This document shows, piece after piece, positions 27,957-36,557 of a stretch of DNA of 64,000 bases. Source of the stretch: Rhizobium grahamii CCGE 502 (GTDB taxonomy: Bacteria; Pseudomonadota; Alphaproteobacteria; Rhizobiales; Rhizobiaceae); contig NZ_AEYE02000015.1 in assembly GCF_000298315.2 (NCBI RefSeq), forward strand, positions 124,001-188,000. The letters are read 5' to 3'. The position numbers and the translations under genes were made by a program. Below the pieces are notes generated by a model that searched no databases, was not told the origin of the DNA, and worked only from the letters and a program-made list of their open reading frames with translations. Within the stretch, counting starts at the first letter, position 1. The number at the start of each line of letters is the position of its first letter.

Positions 27957-28859
27957 ATGGACCGGCTGACAAGCCTTGCAGTGTTTGGTCGCGTGGTAGA
28001 ATGCGGCGGCTTTTCCGCGGCGGCTCGTCGTCTCAATATGTCCGTCACTATGGTCGGCAATCACGTTCAGTCCCTGGAAGACAGGCTGGGTGTCAGGTTG
28101 CTGAATCGCACGACGCGCAAAGTCAGCCTCACGGAAACCGGCAAATATTACTATGAACGCTCGGCCCAGATCCTCGCCGATCTCGAGGAAGCCGACGGCA
28201 CCGCCGGTGCGATGAGTTCGACACCGCGCGGCACGCTCAAGGTCTACACCAGCGCCGCAATCGTCCGCTTTCTGCTGCCCGTTGTAAGCGAGTTTCTTGA
28301 GCTTTATCCTTCGGTCGCCCTCGATCTGAGTGTCGGCGAACGGATGATCGATATGGTCGAGGAAGGTTGCGATCTAGCGATCCGCACCGTGCCGCCGCCG
28401 GATTCGAGCCTCATTGTCAGGAAGCTGACACCGTGGAGGCACATCCTCGTATGTTCGCCAAGCTATCTTGAGAGCCACCCGATGCCACAGGTACCGGCTG
28501 ATTTGGCCAGCCACAACTGCCTTCAATATACCTACTACCCCTATGGCGACGAGTGGCGCTTTGAAGACGCGGACGGCACGCAGGTGAGCATGAGGATCGG
28601 CGGCAACATCGTATCGAACAGCGCCGAGACGCTACGGCACCTCACGGCAACCGGCCAGGGCATCTTCCTGGCTCCGAGCTTCGTGGTGTTCGATGACATT
28701 GCCTCGGGAAGTTTCGTTCGAATGATGACCGACTATCGTGCCGTCGAATTCAGCATCAATGCCATCTATCCGAACCGCAATCACCTGCCAACGAAGGTCC
28801 GACTCTTCCTCGACCTGCTCGTTGAGCGTTTTGCGGAGCACCGGAAATGGATGACCTGA
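27957..28859 (+). CDS. LysR-family regulator divergent from emrAB
   Basis: LysR-type regulator of 300 aa. The N-terminal helix-turn-helix reads MDRLTSLAVFGRVVECGGFSAAARRLNMS with VGNHVQSLEDRLGVRLLNRTTR. The effector domain follows (RGTLKVYTSAAIVRFLLPVV, LSVGERMIDMVEEGCDLAIR), of the group with a D-L-A-I/V-R signature. Only 135 bases separate it from emrA, so local control of efflux is likely. The inducer is unknown. Confidence 0.85.
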   Translation: MDRLTSLAVFGRVVECGGFSAAARRLNMSVTMVGNHVQSLEDRLGVRLLNRTTRKVSLTETGKYYYERSAQILADLEEADGTAGAMSSTPRGTLKVYTSAAIVRFLLPVVSEFLELYPSVALDLSVGERMIDMVEEGCDLAIRTVPPPDSSLIVRKLTPWRHILVCSPSYLESHPMPQVPADLASHNCLQYTYYPYGDEWRFEDADGTQVSMRIGGNIVSNSAETLRHLTATGQGIFLAPSFVVFDDIASGSFVRMMTDYRAVEFSINAIYPNRNHLPTKVRLFLDLLVERFAEHRKWMT

Positions 28860-28868
28860 AGGGTTAGC

Positions 28869-29126
28869 TCAGTTCGTGTTTTGCGTCGGCGGCGGAGCAG
28901 CGCTGGGGCTGCTGGCTCCGGCTGGCGCTCTTGGCGCCGGGCTGGTGCCACCGCTCGTCCAGACGCTGAACGCCACGACGATCACCGCTACCACGAAGGC
29001 AACCGCACCCCACAACGCCCACGCGGACAGGCTGCGCCCTTCTTTCGACAGAGCCTTTTCCTGCGCTTCGTAGGCAGTGTGCCGCTCCGTGGAGTGGTCC
29101 TCCGGCCTGTTGTCATTGGCGGTCAT
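28869..29126 (-). CDS. small single-span membrane protein, unknown function
   Basis: Protein of 85 aa from ATG 29126 (AGAGGTG upstream). A charged N-terminal 35 residues precede one membrane helix near residues 37-56 (ALWGAVAFVVAVIVVAFSVW) and a tail rich in P, A, S and T. No family is recognised. The charged head would face the cytoplasm by the positive-inside rule. It is convergent with the LysR gene. Confidence 0.6.
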   Translation of the reverse strand: MTANDNRPEDHSTERHTAYEAQEKALSKEGRSLSAWALWGAVAFVVAVIVVAFSVWTSGGTSPAPRAPAGASSPSAAPPPTQNTN

Positions 29127-29178
29127 CGTTGCACCTCTTGAAGCAAAACGCGGCCGGTGTTTGGCAAGTTCCAGAAGA

Positions 29179-29388
29179 TCAGATCAGGGGATCGCGACCC
29201 TCGGCTGCGCTGAGGTTCAGTTCGCGGGCAATGTCTTCCGCATCCCTCTTGCTGAGCCCAACGAAGTCCCTGCCGTCCGTTGCTGCCGGCAAGGAGGTCA
29301 ATGTGTCGACAATCGTCCACCCGCCACGTGGTTCCTGGCGAATCTCGTAGCGAGGCAGATCATCGGGGGGACAAGTTTCATCCGTCAC
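29179..29388 (-). CDS. small conserved-looking hypothetical protein
   Basis: Frame of 69 aa starting at GTG 29388 (MTDETCPPDDLPRYEIRQEP) with no strong ribosome site. The sequence is soluble and looks compact, with YEIRQEPRGGWTIVDTLT and a C-terminal helix LSKRDAEDIARELN. It lies between nadE and the small membrane protein gene on the same strand. No function is assigned. Confidence 0.5.
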   Translation of the reverse strand: MTDETCPPDDLPRYEIRQEPRGGWTIVDTLTSLPAATDGRDFVGLSKRDAEDIARELNLSAAEGRDPLI

Positions 29389-29461
29389 GTTTCACCGCGG
29401 CCTCTGCGTTCTTCTCGATCATATCTGCCGCGACGAATGGCTTTTGCAAGGCGCGTTCGTC

Positions 29462-31513
29462 CTAGCCTTTCACATCCGGGACGTTGGCCTTCAATTCCTT
29501 CAGCCATATCCGTGCGTTGCCGTCGGACGGCGCGCGCCAATCGCCACGCGGAGACAGCGAACCGCCCGACGTCACTTTCGGGCCGTTTGGCGATGCCGAC
29601 CGCTTGAACTGGCTGATCGTGAAGAACCGGAAAAGGAAAACCTCCATCCAGTGCTTGATGACAGGCAGATCAAAACTGCGGCGCTTGTCGGCGGGAAAGT
29701 GCGGCGGCCAGATTCCGGCCCCGACATCGCGCCAGGCATTGTAGGCAAGGAAGGCGATCTTCGAAGGACGCAGGCCGAAACGCGTCGTGTAGTAAAGTGC
29801 AAAGTCATGCAGATCGTAGGGTCCGATCTTGTCCTCCGTGCTCTGCATGACGCCATTCTCATCAGCCGGAACCAGCTCTGGCGAAATCAGCGTGCCAAGG
29901 ATGCTTTCCAATGTGGCGTTTGCCTCAGGGTCGAAATCGCCGGAGCGAATAACCCAGCGGATGAGATGCTGGATCAAGGTCTTCGGTACCGATGCGTTGA
30001 CGTTGTAGTGGCTCATCTGGTCGCCGACACCATAGGTGGACCAGCCGAGCCCGATTTCCGACAGGTCTCCGGTCCCGAGCACCAGTGCATTGCGCTGGTT
30101 CGCGGCACGGAACAGAAAGTCCGTCCGCAGACCAGCCTGAACGTTTTCGAACGTCGTATCGTAGACCGGCTTGCCGCCTGCGAACGGATGCTTCAGGTCC
30201 TTGAGCAATTGAAGGGCCAAAGGCCTTATGTCCACTTCTTCCGCCGTGACGCCCATGCTTCGCATCAGCGCCCAGGCGTTCGACTTGGTGGCGTCACCTG
30301 TCGCAAATCCCGGCATGGTGAAGCAGAGAATGTCCGAGCGCGGCCAGCCAAGCTGATCGAAGGCACGGGCCGCCACGAGCAACGCATGCGTGGAATCAAG
30401 ACCGCCCGAAATGCCGATGCAAAGTCGCTTGATGCCGGTGGAGCGCAGCCGCTTCATCAGCCCCTGAACCTGGATGTTGAAGGTTTCGTAGCAATCCTGG
30501 TCAAGACGGCTTTCATCCGCCGGCACAAACGGGAAGCGGGCAACGTCGCGCTTCAGGCCGATATCGCCCTTCGGCTTCTTGAACTGGAAGGCCACGCGCC
30601 GGAACTCTCGTTCGGCGGTCAGATTGAGCGTCGCCGCATCATTGAACGTGCCGGTCCGCAGCCGCTCCAGCCGCAATCTCTCGACATCGATATCCGCCAC
30701 GCACATCTGCGATGACATCGGGAAGCGATCGGTTTCAGCAAGCATAGTGCCGAGTTCATAGATGCAGGCCTGACCGTCCCATGCGAGGTCCGTCGTCGAT
30801 TCGCCGGGGCCTGCTGCCGAATAGACATAGGCAGACAGGCTGCGCGCCGACTGCGCCGAGCACAGGAGCTTACGTGTATCGGCCTTTCCAACGGTGATGT
30901 TGCTGGCCGAAAGGTTGGCGAGAATCGTCGCACCTGCCAGTGCGCCAAAATCGCTCGGAGGCGCCGGCGCCCAAAGGTCTTCGCAGATCTCGATATGGAA
31001 AACAAAATCGTCCATATCCTCGGCTGTAAAGATCAGATCGGTTCCGAAAGGTACAGTCTCGCCGGCGACGCGAATGCTGTCGCCGCGGACGCCCCGCCCG
31101 GACGCAAACCAGCGTTTTTCGTAGAACTCGCGATAGTTCGGCAGGTGCGTTTTCGGGACGACGCCAAGAATACGACCAGCGTGAATGGCGACGGCGCAAT
31201 TGTAGAGCCGACCGCCAGTCTGCAGCGGAGCGCCAACGAGAAGAACAGGTGTAAGATCGCGGCTTGACCGGGCGATCTCGGCTATTGCCGCGTCCACGCC
31301 CTTGAGCAGGGCATCCTGCCCCAGCAGGTCATCGATCGAGTAGCTGGAGATTCCAAGTTCGGGAAACACCATGAGGCCAACGCCCGCAGCATGTCCCTGA
31401 CGGGCCAGTTCCAATGTTGCTTGCGCGTTAAAGTCTGGATCGCCGATTTCGCAGTTCGGCGTGCAGGCGGCCACGCGGACAAAACCCTGATCATAAACCG
31501 AATAGAAATTCAC
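29462..31513 (-). CDS. nadE: glutamine-dependent NAD+ synthetase
   Basis: Two-domain enzyme of 683 aa making NAD+ from deamido-NAD+, ATP and glutamine. The N-terminal nitrilase-like glutaminase has the E-K-C triad (VFPELGISSY, VPKTHLPNYREFYEKRWF, IEICEDLWAP). The C-terminal synthetase has the P-loop IGISGGLDSTHAL near residue 370 and GTGDLSEIGLGWSTYGVGDQ. The start is taken as GTG 31513 (MNFYSVY) because GGAGG lies five bases upstream; ATG 31528 is possible. The length is normal for the long form. Confidence 0.92.
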   Translation of the reverse strand: MNFYSVYDQGFVRVAACTPNCEIGDPDFNAQATLELARQGHAAGVGLMVFPELGISSYSIDDLLGQDALLKGVDAAIAEIARSSRDLTPVLLVGAPLQTGGRLYNCAVAIHAGRILGVVPKTHLPNYREFYEKRWFASGRGVRGDSIRVAGETVPFGTDLIFTAEDMDDFVFHIEICEDLWAPAPPSDFGALAGATILANLSASNITVGKADTRKLLCSAQSARSLSAYVYSAAGPGESTTDLAWDGQACIYELGTMLAETDRFPMSSQMCVADIDVERLRLERLRTGTFNDAATLNLTAEREFRRVAFQFKKPKGDIGLKRDVARFPFVPADESRLDQDCYETFNIQVQGLMKRLRSTGIKRLCIGISGGLDSTHALLVAARAFDQLGWPRSDILCFTMPGFATGDATKSNAWALMRSMGVTAEEVDIRPLALQLLKDLKHPFAGGKPVYDTTFENVQAGLRTDFLFRAANQRNALVLGTGDLSEIGLGWSTYGVGDQMSHYNVNASVPKTLIQHLIRWVIRSGDFDPEANATLESILGTLISPELVPADENGVMQSTEDKIGPYDLHDFALYYTTRFGLRPSKIAFLAYNAWRDVGAGIWPPHFPADKRRSFDLPVIKHWMEVFLFRFFTISQFKRSASPNGPKVTSGGSLSPRGDWRAPSDGNARIWLKELKANVPDVKG

Positions 31514-31791
31514 CAATGCCTCCAGCATCCACGCGCCCAATGACTGACCATTACATCCAAATGCCTCCGGGCAAAACCTGCGCTCGCACGGCGAGCAACC
31601 TTATTCGAAGTTACTCATGCAAGCTGCACACAGTATGCAATAAAATGAAAGGCTTATCAGCAGTTGCGGGCGGGGAAAAATGATCGAAACTGCCCAAAAT
31701 AAAATTACGAAACTGTCATAAAACTATGGAATAGACAGACTATATCGCTCGCGCGCCACAATCCCTGTTTACCCTTCTTTCAGAGCGATGA

Positions 31792-32859
31792 ATGTCTAAG
31801 TTTATCCGAGTCCGTGCCGGGCTGCTTCGGGAAACACATCCCGGTGAGCGCCGCGTTGCGTTGACGCCGGATGACGTTGGCCGCCTTTCCGAGCGCATAT
31901 CATTTCGTTTCGAGCGCGGCTGCGGCGTTGGTGCCGGCCATTCAGACGACGCCTACATCGCTGCCGGCGCAGAGCCCGTCGATTTTGCTGAGATCGCGTC
32001 CTCTTCGGATCTATTCGTGAGCGTGCGACAGCCGATCGCCACGCGAGCCTTCCCAGCGACATCGGTTCTGCTTTTCCTTGGCTGGAAAACCGCGCCGATC
32101 GCAATCCCGCCAACTGGACAACAGCCGCTCCATCTCGACATCGCCCGGCTTTCGGGATTGCCGGGCCTCAAGGGTGCAGATATCTCGTCGGGACAGGCCG
32201 CAATCACCGGCCACGCCGCCGTCCTGGAGGCAGCCAGGCAGTTCGGCATTTCACATCCGATGCTGATGGTGGACGGAAGCTTCGTCCGGCCGGTCAAAAT
32301 GGCCGCTTTGGGCAGCGACCCCGCAAGCCTGCAGGCACTGGCGACCGCACGGCGCCTCGGCGCCGTGACCTTTGGCTTTGACCTTGGCAACGATTCGCAA
32401 GCAAGGATCGAGCGACTTGGCGCTAAATTTCTCGGCACCTCACCAGAGCAAGAGCTTGGGCGGCTTCGCCGAGAACTCTCCGGTCCTCTGTCGAAAGTGC
32501 AACTGATCACCACCAACGTGATGAATCCCGATCGGACTGCCCCGGTACTGCTTGATGAAGAGATGCTCTCACAGTTGAGCCCGGGAACGGTCATCGTGGA
32601 TCTGGCGTCCGAAAGTGGCGGGAATTGCGCGCTGACTAGAGCCGACCAGACGACAGACATCTTCGGCATTCGAATCATAGGCTCCACGACGCTTGCGAGC
32701 CAGGAAGCTGCCGAGGCGAGTCGCCACTTCAGTGACGGGCTGAGAAATCTGCTGGAACACTTGATCGACGCGCACGGCGCGTTGAGGCTCGATGGCGGCG
32801 ATTCCGTCACGGCTGCCCTTCTCGATGAAGGGAGTCCAGCGAGGCACGCTTCATCGTGA
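31792..32859 (+). CDS. alanine dehydrogenase/transhydrogenase-alpha-like protein with degenerate nucleotide motif
   Basis: Protein of 355 aa with an AlaDH/PNT N-terminal domain (GLLRETHPGERRVALTPDDV) and a C-terminal part resembling PntA (GTVIVDLASESGGNCALT, then IIGSTTL). GADISSGQAAITGHAAVLEA also matches the family. The Rossmann glycine motif of PntA (GAGVAG type) is replaced near residue 172 by ALGSDPASLQAL, so NAD binding may be weakened or lost. No pntB or membrane subunit gene is adjacent. It is divergent from nadE. Confidence 0.7.
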   Translation: MSKFIRVRAGLLRETHPGERRVALTPDDVGRLSERISFRFERGCGVGAGHSDDAYIAAGAEPVDFAEIASSSDLFVSVRQPIATRAFPATSVLLFLGWKTAPIAIPPTGQQPLHLDIARLSGLPGLKGADISSGQAAITGHAAVLEAARQFGISHPMLMVDGSFVRPVKMAALGSDPASLQALATARRLGAVTFGFDLGNDSQARIERLGAKFLGTSPEQELGRLRRELSGPLSKVQLITTNVMNPDRTAPVLLDEEMLSQLSPGTVIVDLASESGGNCALTRADQTTDIFGIRIIGSTTLASQEAAEASRHFSDGLRNLLEHLIDAHGALRLDGGDSVTAALLDEGSPARHASS

Positions 32860-33222
32860 TTCGAGCAGCGGATTGAAGAAAGGATGCACGCAATCTCGCG
32901 GCGAAATGCTGCGACGCAACATTGTTATCCGGATAACATCAATTACAAAAACGTGTTGAGTAACAACCGGTTATAGCCTGCGGTAGTAAATGTATTTTTG
33001 CGCGAGAACCGATCGTTGCGTTTGCGCAACACCCAATTTCCGCCTTGCAGCAAAACTCAATTTTGACTGTATCTATTATTGATACATTTAATCGAAAATG
33101 TAATTTGGCGCCGCGGACGTACCGCGTTTCCCGCGAGGGCTTGTACGAAACAATTTGGGGTAGGTAGAGCCGGTTTTCGGCAATGATGACCTGTGCCCAA
33201 TCGACAAAAGATTGGACTGAGA
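32860..33222. promoter_or_regulatory. porin upstream region with a 16-base palindrome
   Basis: This 363-base gap is AT-rich toward the porin gene. TGTTATCCGGATAACA (32923-32938) is a perfect 16-base palindrome of operator type. A weaker CCGG-centred relative with an AACCGGTT core follows about 40 bases later. No gene is visible in the gap. The binding factor is not identified. Confidence 0.5.
33063..33091 (+). promoter_or_regulatory. predicted ropA promoter with internal inverted repeat
   Basis: TTGACT at 33063-33068 and ATTTAA at 33086-33091 are spaced 17 bases apart and fit a housekeeping promoter about 130 bases before the porin start. TGTATC-N7-GATACA (33068-33086) is an inverted repeat spanning the spacer, so a regulator bound there would overlap RNA polymerase. 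Confidence 0.45.
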
Positions 33223-34272
33223 ATGAACATTAAGATGATCCTTATGAGCTCGGCGGCAGCCCTGGCTGCCATCTCGAGCGCCCAGGCCGCTGACGCCGTC
33301 GTTGCTGCCGAGCCGGAGCCGGTTGAATACGTTCGCGTCTGCGACGCTTACGGCAGCGGTTACTTCTACATCCCCGGCACGGAAACCTGCCTGAAGATCA
33401 GCGGCTACATCCGTTTCCAGGTCAACGCCGGCCCGAACGCTAGCGCAACAACTGGCAATGGCACCACAGTCGCCAACGACTCTGACTGGGACGCCTACAC
33501 CCGTGGTCAGGTGCAGTTCACGGCGAAGAGCGACACCGAATACGGTCCGCTCACCGGTGTTATCGTTCTGCAGACGAATGCCGACAACGCTAAGTCGCAG
33601 GCAGCTTTGCTTGACTCCGCCTACATCGACATCGCTGGCTTCCGCGCCGGTCTGTTCTACAGCTGGTGGGACGATGGCCTCTCGGGCGAAACGGACGACA
33701 TCGGCAGCAAGGTTACGCTGCACAACTCGATCCGTTATCAGTACGAAGCCAAGGACTTCTACGCTGGTATCAGCGTCGACGAGCTGGAAGACAGCCCGTT
33801 CTACGATGGCGAAGTTCCGAACAACGTCGGCGTAGCAATCGGTATCGGCGGCAAGGCAGGTATCTTCTCCTACCAGGTAACCGCTGGTTACGACACCGAC
33901 AACGAAGCCGGCGCTGTCCGCGCCATGGGCACCGTTGCCGTTGGTCCGGGCACCCTCGGTCTCGCAGCCGTCTGGGCGTCCGATCCGGGCGCGTACTACT
34001 CTGCTTCCGAGTGGGCGATTGCTGCCGAATACGCGATCAAGGCCACCGACAAGCTGAAGATCACCCCTGCCGCCCAGTGGTACGGCCACTACGGCATAAA
34101 CAACCCCACCACCAACGCCGAATTCAAGAACGAAGACGCTTGGAAGATCGGTGTGACGGTTGACTATCAGATCGTCGACAACCTCTACGCCAAGGCAACC
34201 GTAAACTACCTCGACGGCGACAACATCGACGACGTAACGACCGGTTTCTTCCGCCTTCAGCGCGCATTCTAG
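33223..34272 (+). CDS. ropA: RopA-type outer-membrane porin
   Basis: General porin of the alphaproteobacterial porin-2 family, 349 aa from ATG 33223 (the 33193 frame start is upstream of the signal peptide). The signal peptide ends SSAQAADA. The family hallmark EPVEYVRVCDAYGSGYFYIP, then CLKISGYIRFQV, is present, and the protein ends in an aromatic residue (FRLQRAF), the usual outer-membrane assembly signal. Codon use is strongly biased toward frequent codons, as expected for an abundant protein. Confidence 0.93.
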   Translation: MNIKMILMSSAAALAAISSAQAADAVVAAEPEPVEYVRVCDAYGSGYFYIPGTETCLKISGYIRFQVNAGPNASATTGNGTTVANDSDWDAYTRGQVQFTAKSDTEYGPLTGVIVLQTNADNAKSQAALLDSAYIDIAGFRAGLFYSWWDDGLSGETDDIGSKVTLHNSIRYQYEAKDFYAGISVDELEDSPFYDGEVPNNVGVAIGIGGKAGIFSYQVTAGYDTDNEAGAVRAMGTVAVGPGTLGLAAVWASDPGAYYSASEWAIAAEYAIKATDKLKITPAAQWYGHYGINNPTTNAEFKNEDAWKIGVTVDYQIVDNLYAKATVNYLDGDNIDDVTTGFFRLQRAF

Positions 34273-34298
34273 TCAAAAAGCGACGCCGCGTTTCCGCC

Positions 34299-34326
34299 TC
34301 TCTCTGTGGATAAGGTCACAGAGAGA
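34299..34326 (+). terminator. 10-bp hairpin after ropA
   Basis: TCTCTCTGTG (34299-34308), loop GATAAGGT, then CACAGAGAGA (34317-34326) form a perfect 10-bp stem 27 bases after the porin stop, with GC-rich sequence on both sides that could extend it. No T tract follows, so it may protect the mRNA 3' end rather than terminate alone. Confidence 0.5.
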
Positions 34327-34431
34327 CGCAGCGCGGCGCCGCGCTTGAGAGCTTCTGATCAGATTGACCTCCGATCAGTTAGGAGGGGTGGCTCGGGTTC
34401 CCTGCCCGGCCGCCCCTTCATTTTCGTGAAG

Positions 34432-34926
34432 CTATTCGGCGGCGTGACGATCGCGCGCGAGGCCTGCATCGGCCGGCTGCCCGTGGCCGACAGATTTCTT
34501 CGCCTCAAGGCGACGCAGTTCCGCGACGCTGTCATCGATGGTCACCGAACCCAGCATGTCGACGACGGCCTGCTCTGCCCGATCGCAAAGAAACTCCGAC
34601 AGGTCGCCGATATTCTCGCCGACGAGCCCCTCGTGCGGAATATCGTGGCGGGTTGCCCAGATCTTCTTGTCGCCGGTCACGGCAGCGTAGATCTCGCTGA
34701 GCAATATCTGGTCGCGCGGTCGCGCCAGGTTTATACCGCCCTTGCCACCTTGGGCGGTGGCGAGAATGCCGCTTTCATTCAGCGGCAGCAACAGTTTGCG
34801 GACGAAGCTCGCACTTGTATCGAGCCCCTGCGCAAGTGATTGGCTTGTGGTCCGGAGGTTTGCCTCTTCGTTGACGGCCACACTGATGACAATCTGTAGA
34901 GCAGTCGAAAAGCGGGTGTCGATCAT
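34432..34926 (-). CDS. Rrf2-family regulator without cysteine cluster
   Basis: Protein of 164 aa with an Rrf2 winged helix (MIDTRFSTALQIVISVAVNE, LAQGLDTSASFVRKLLLPL, GKGGINLARPRDQILLSEIY). The central Cys cluster of Fe-S-type Rrf2 proteins is absent, since the only cysteine lies in SEFLCDRAEQAV. This is the YwnA-like subgroup, which may sense small molecules or redox state otherwise. It is convergent with ropA; its target is unknown. Confidence 0.78.
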   Translation of the reverse strand: MIDTRFSTALQIVISVAVNEEANLRTTSQSLAQGLDTSASFVRKLLLPLNESGILATAQGGKGGINLARPRDQILLSEIYAAVTGDKKIWATRHDIPHEGLVGENIGDLSEFLCDRAEQAVVDMLGSVTIDDSVAELRRLEAKKSVGHGQPADAGLARDRHAAE

Positions 34927-35044
34927 GCTGTGCTGAGGCCTTGCGTCTGAAGCCGGTCACCACAGATATTTGCCGGGCAAATCCATTGTCAAGAACGAGA
35001 AATTGAAATCACGGCGACTTGACTGAAACGAAAGGTTAGCTCGA

Positions 35045-35533
35045 TCAGCGTTTCGTCGATTGTGTCCGGCTTTGCGCAGCGGCGAACGAGATTTCGCCTT
35101 TGATCTCGCGCATTGCCATTGATGTGATGGTGCGCCTCACTCCCGGCAGGCGGCTCAATTCTTCCCGAAGCATCCTGTCCAGGGCCGCCATGTCGACGGC
35201 GACGATATGCAGGAGATAGTCGGCTTCACCGGTCGTTGCGTGGCAACGCCAGATGAGCGGGTGCCGGCGGACCGCGGCCTCAAACTCCTCCGACACTTCG
35301 AAATCGATCGAGACCTGAATGAAGGCTTCGATGCCGAACCCAAGCTTTGCAGGATCAAGCCGGGCCGCATATCCGCGAATGATGCCCGCATCTTCTAACG
35401 CTTTCACACGCTTCCAGCAGGGCGTCTTGCTTAGGCCGACGTGTTCCGCCAGTGCTGCAAAAGAAATCCTGGCATCGGCCTCCAACGCACCGATGATCTT
35501 TCGATCCAGCGTATCGATTGTCATTTGTTCCAT
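35045..35533 (-). CDS. Lrp/AsnC-family regulator
   Basis: Regulator of 162 aa with an N-terminal helix-turn-helix (TLDRKIIGALEADARISFAAL, HVGLSKTPCWKRVKALEDAG) and the ligand-binding RAM domain (RRHPLIWRCHATTGEADYLL, LPGVRRTITSMAMREIKGE). It is divergent from the tryptophan-dioxygenase-family gene, with 126 bases between the starts, the arrangement seen for KynR-type regulators. Response to tryptophan or kynurenine is therefore a reasonable inference. Confidence 0.85.
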   Translation of the reverse strand: MEQMTIDTLDRKIIGALEADARISFAALAEHVGLSKTPCWKRVKALEDAGIIRGYAARLDPAKLGFGIEAFIQVSIDFEVSEEFEAAVRRHPLIWRCHATTGEADYLLHIVAVDMAALDRMLREELSRLPGVRRTITSMAMREIKGEISFAAAQSRTQSTKR

Positions 35534-35591
35534 GAATTAACTTCCCCGCTGGCAGTCGTTCTGCACATCCCAGCATTTTGATAACAGAAAG

Positions 35592-35602
35592 GAACAATGT
35601 TC
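35592..35602. promoter_or_regulatory. short palindrome between the Lrp and dioxygenase genes
   Basis: GAACA-A-TGTTC is a perfect 11-base palindrome about 60 bases from both divergent starts. It covers an ATG at 35597, supporting the later start of the dioxygenase gene. It could be an Lrp-family operator. Confidence 0.3.
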
Positions 35603-35659
35603 AAGTCAAAGCGCCTAGACTGGATTGTTGTAGGCCAACGACACTCCGGAGCAGCATTC

Positions 35660-36412
35660 ATGAACAAGGAAGATTACTACGCCCGCATCGAGACGCCCGA
35701 CATGCGCGACTATGGCGTCTACCTGCAGTGCGACAAGCTTCTCACCTGTCAAAAACCACTGGCGGAAATGGCGAATGCCGACGAGTTGCAGTTCCAGATA
35801 GTCCATCAGGTTGAAGAGCTTTGGATGAAGCTGATTGCCTATACGCTGGTCGACGTCATCGATTATCTGGAGAAGCAAAACACGCATCGCGTCGTGACGC
35901 TGATGGGCCGCGTCCACCGCCTGATGCGGATGATGACGGCGCAACTCGATCTTCTCGAGACGATGTCGCCTAAGGAGTACCAGGAAGTCCGGCTTCAGCT
36001 TGGCAACGGCAGCGGCCAGGAGTCGCCCGGCTTCAAGCTCCTGCTGCGAATGCCACCTGATCTCTGGCGAGCTTTCAAGGCCGCCTATCTCGATGGCCGG
36101 GATCTGACAATCGACGAAATCTATGATGGCAAATACGACCACGGCGACAGCTATGTCGTCGCGGAAGCCCTGGTTGAATTCGACGAGCTCTTCCAGAAAT
36201 TCCGCGCAAACCACCTTTACCTGATCCACCGCTCGATCGGCCTTGGCTCAAAATCGCTGAAGGGTCGCCCCGTCGAAATGCTCGAAGGCGGCGCCAGGCA
36301 CCGGTTCTTTCCCGAGCTATGGGATATCCGCTGCACGATGACCGATCGCTGGGGTAGCCAGTATGGTGTCGTTCGTGACTCGATCAGCCAGCCGGAAGAG
36401 GCTGCAGAATAA
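35660..36412 (+). CDS. tryptophan 2,3-dioxygenase-family heme protein, divergent
   Basis: Protein of 250 aa from ATG 35660 (CGGAG upstream); an in-frame start at 35597 adds 21 unlikely residues. Family features are YGVYLQCDKLLTCQKP, DELQFQIVHQVEELWMKLI, SGQESPGFKLLLR, NHLYLIHRSIG with the probable heme histidine, and RFFPELWDIR. The distal histidine of the H-D-E motif of true TDOs reads A-D-E here, and the GTGGSSG loop is replaced by GSKSLKG. It may oxidise tryptophan or another indole or aromatic amino acid; no other kynurenine-pathway gene is adjacent. Confidence 0.7.
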   Translation: MNKEDYYARIETPDMRDYGVYLQCDKLLTCQKPLAEMANADELQFQIVHQVEELWMKLIAYTLVDVIDYLEKQNTHRVVTLMGRVHRLMRMMTAQLDLLETMSPKEYQEVRLQLGNGSGQESPGFKLLLRMPPDLWRAFKAAYLDGRDLTIDEIYDGKYDHGDSYVVAEALVEFDELFQKFRANHLYLIHRSIGLGSKSLKGRPVEMLEGGARHRFFPELWDIRCTMTDRWGSQYGVVRDSISQPEEAAE

Positions 36413-36557
36413 ACTCGGCTGACCCTACCGGCCACGGCGTCCGCCTACCTCTTGACCATAGCAAGGGGGATCGCCCTATCACGCGATTTCGATTTTACGC
36501 CGAGGCTTACCTGCAATACGCTTCGTCCCGCTAGAAATTCAACCAGGGAGAGACGCC

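Noticed and set aside
29444-30715. 423-codon frame opposite nadE
   Set aside because: NadE motifs on the other strand are complete; this frame has no domain features.
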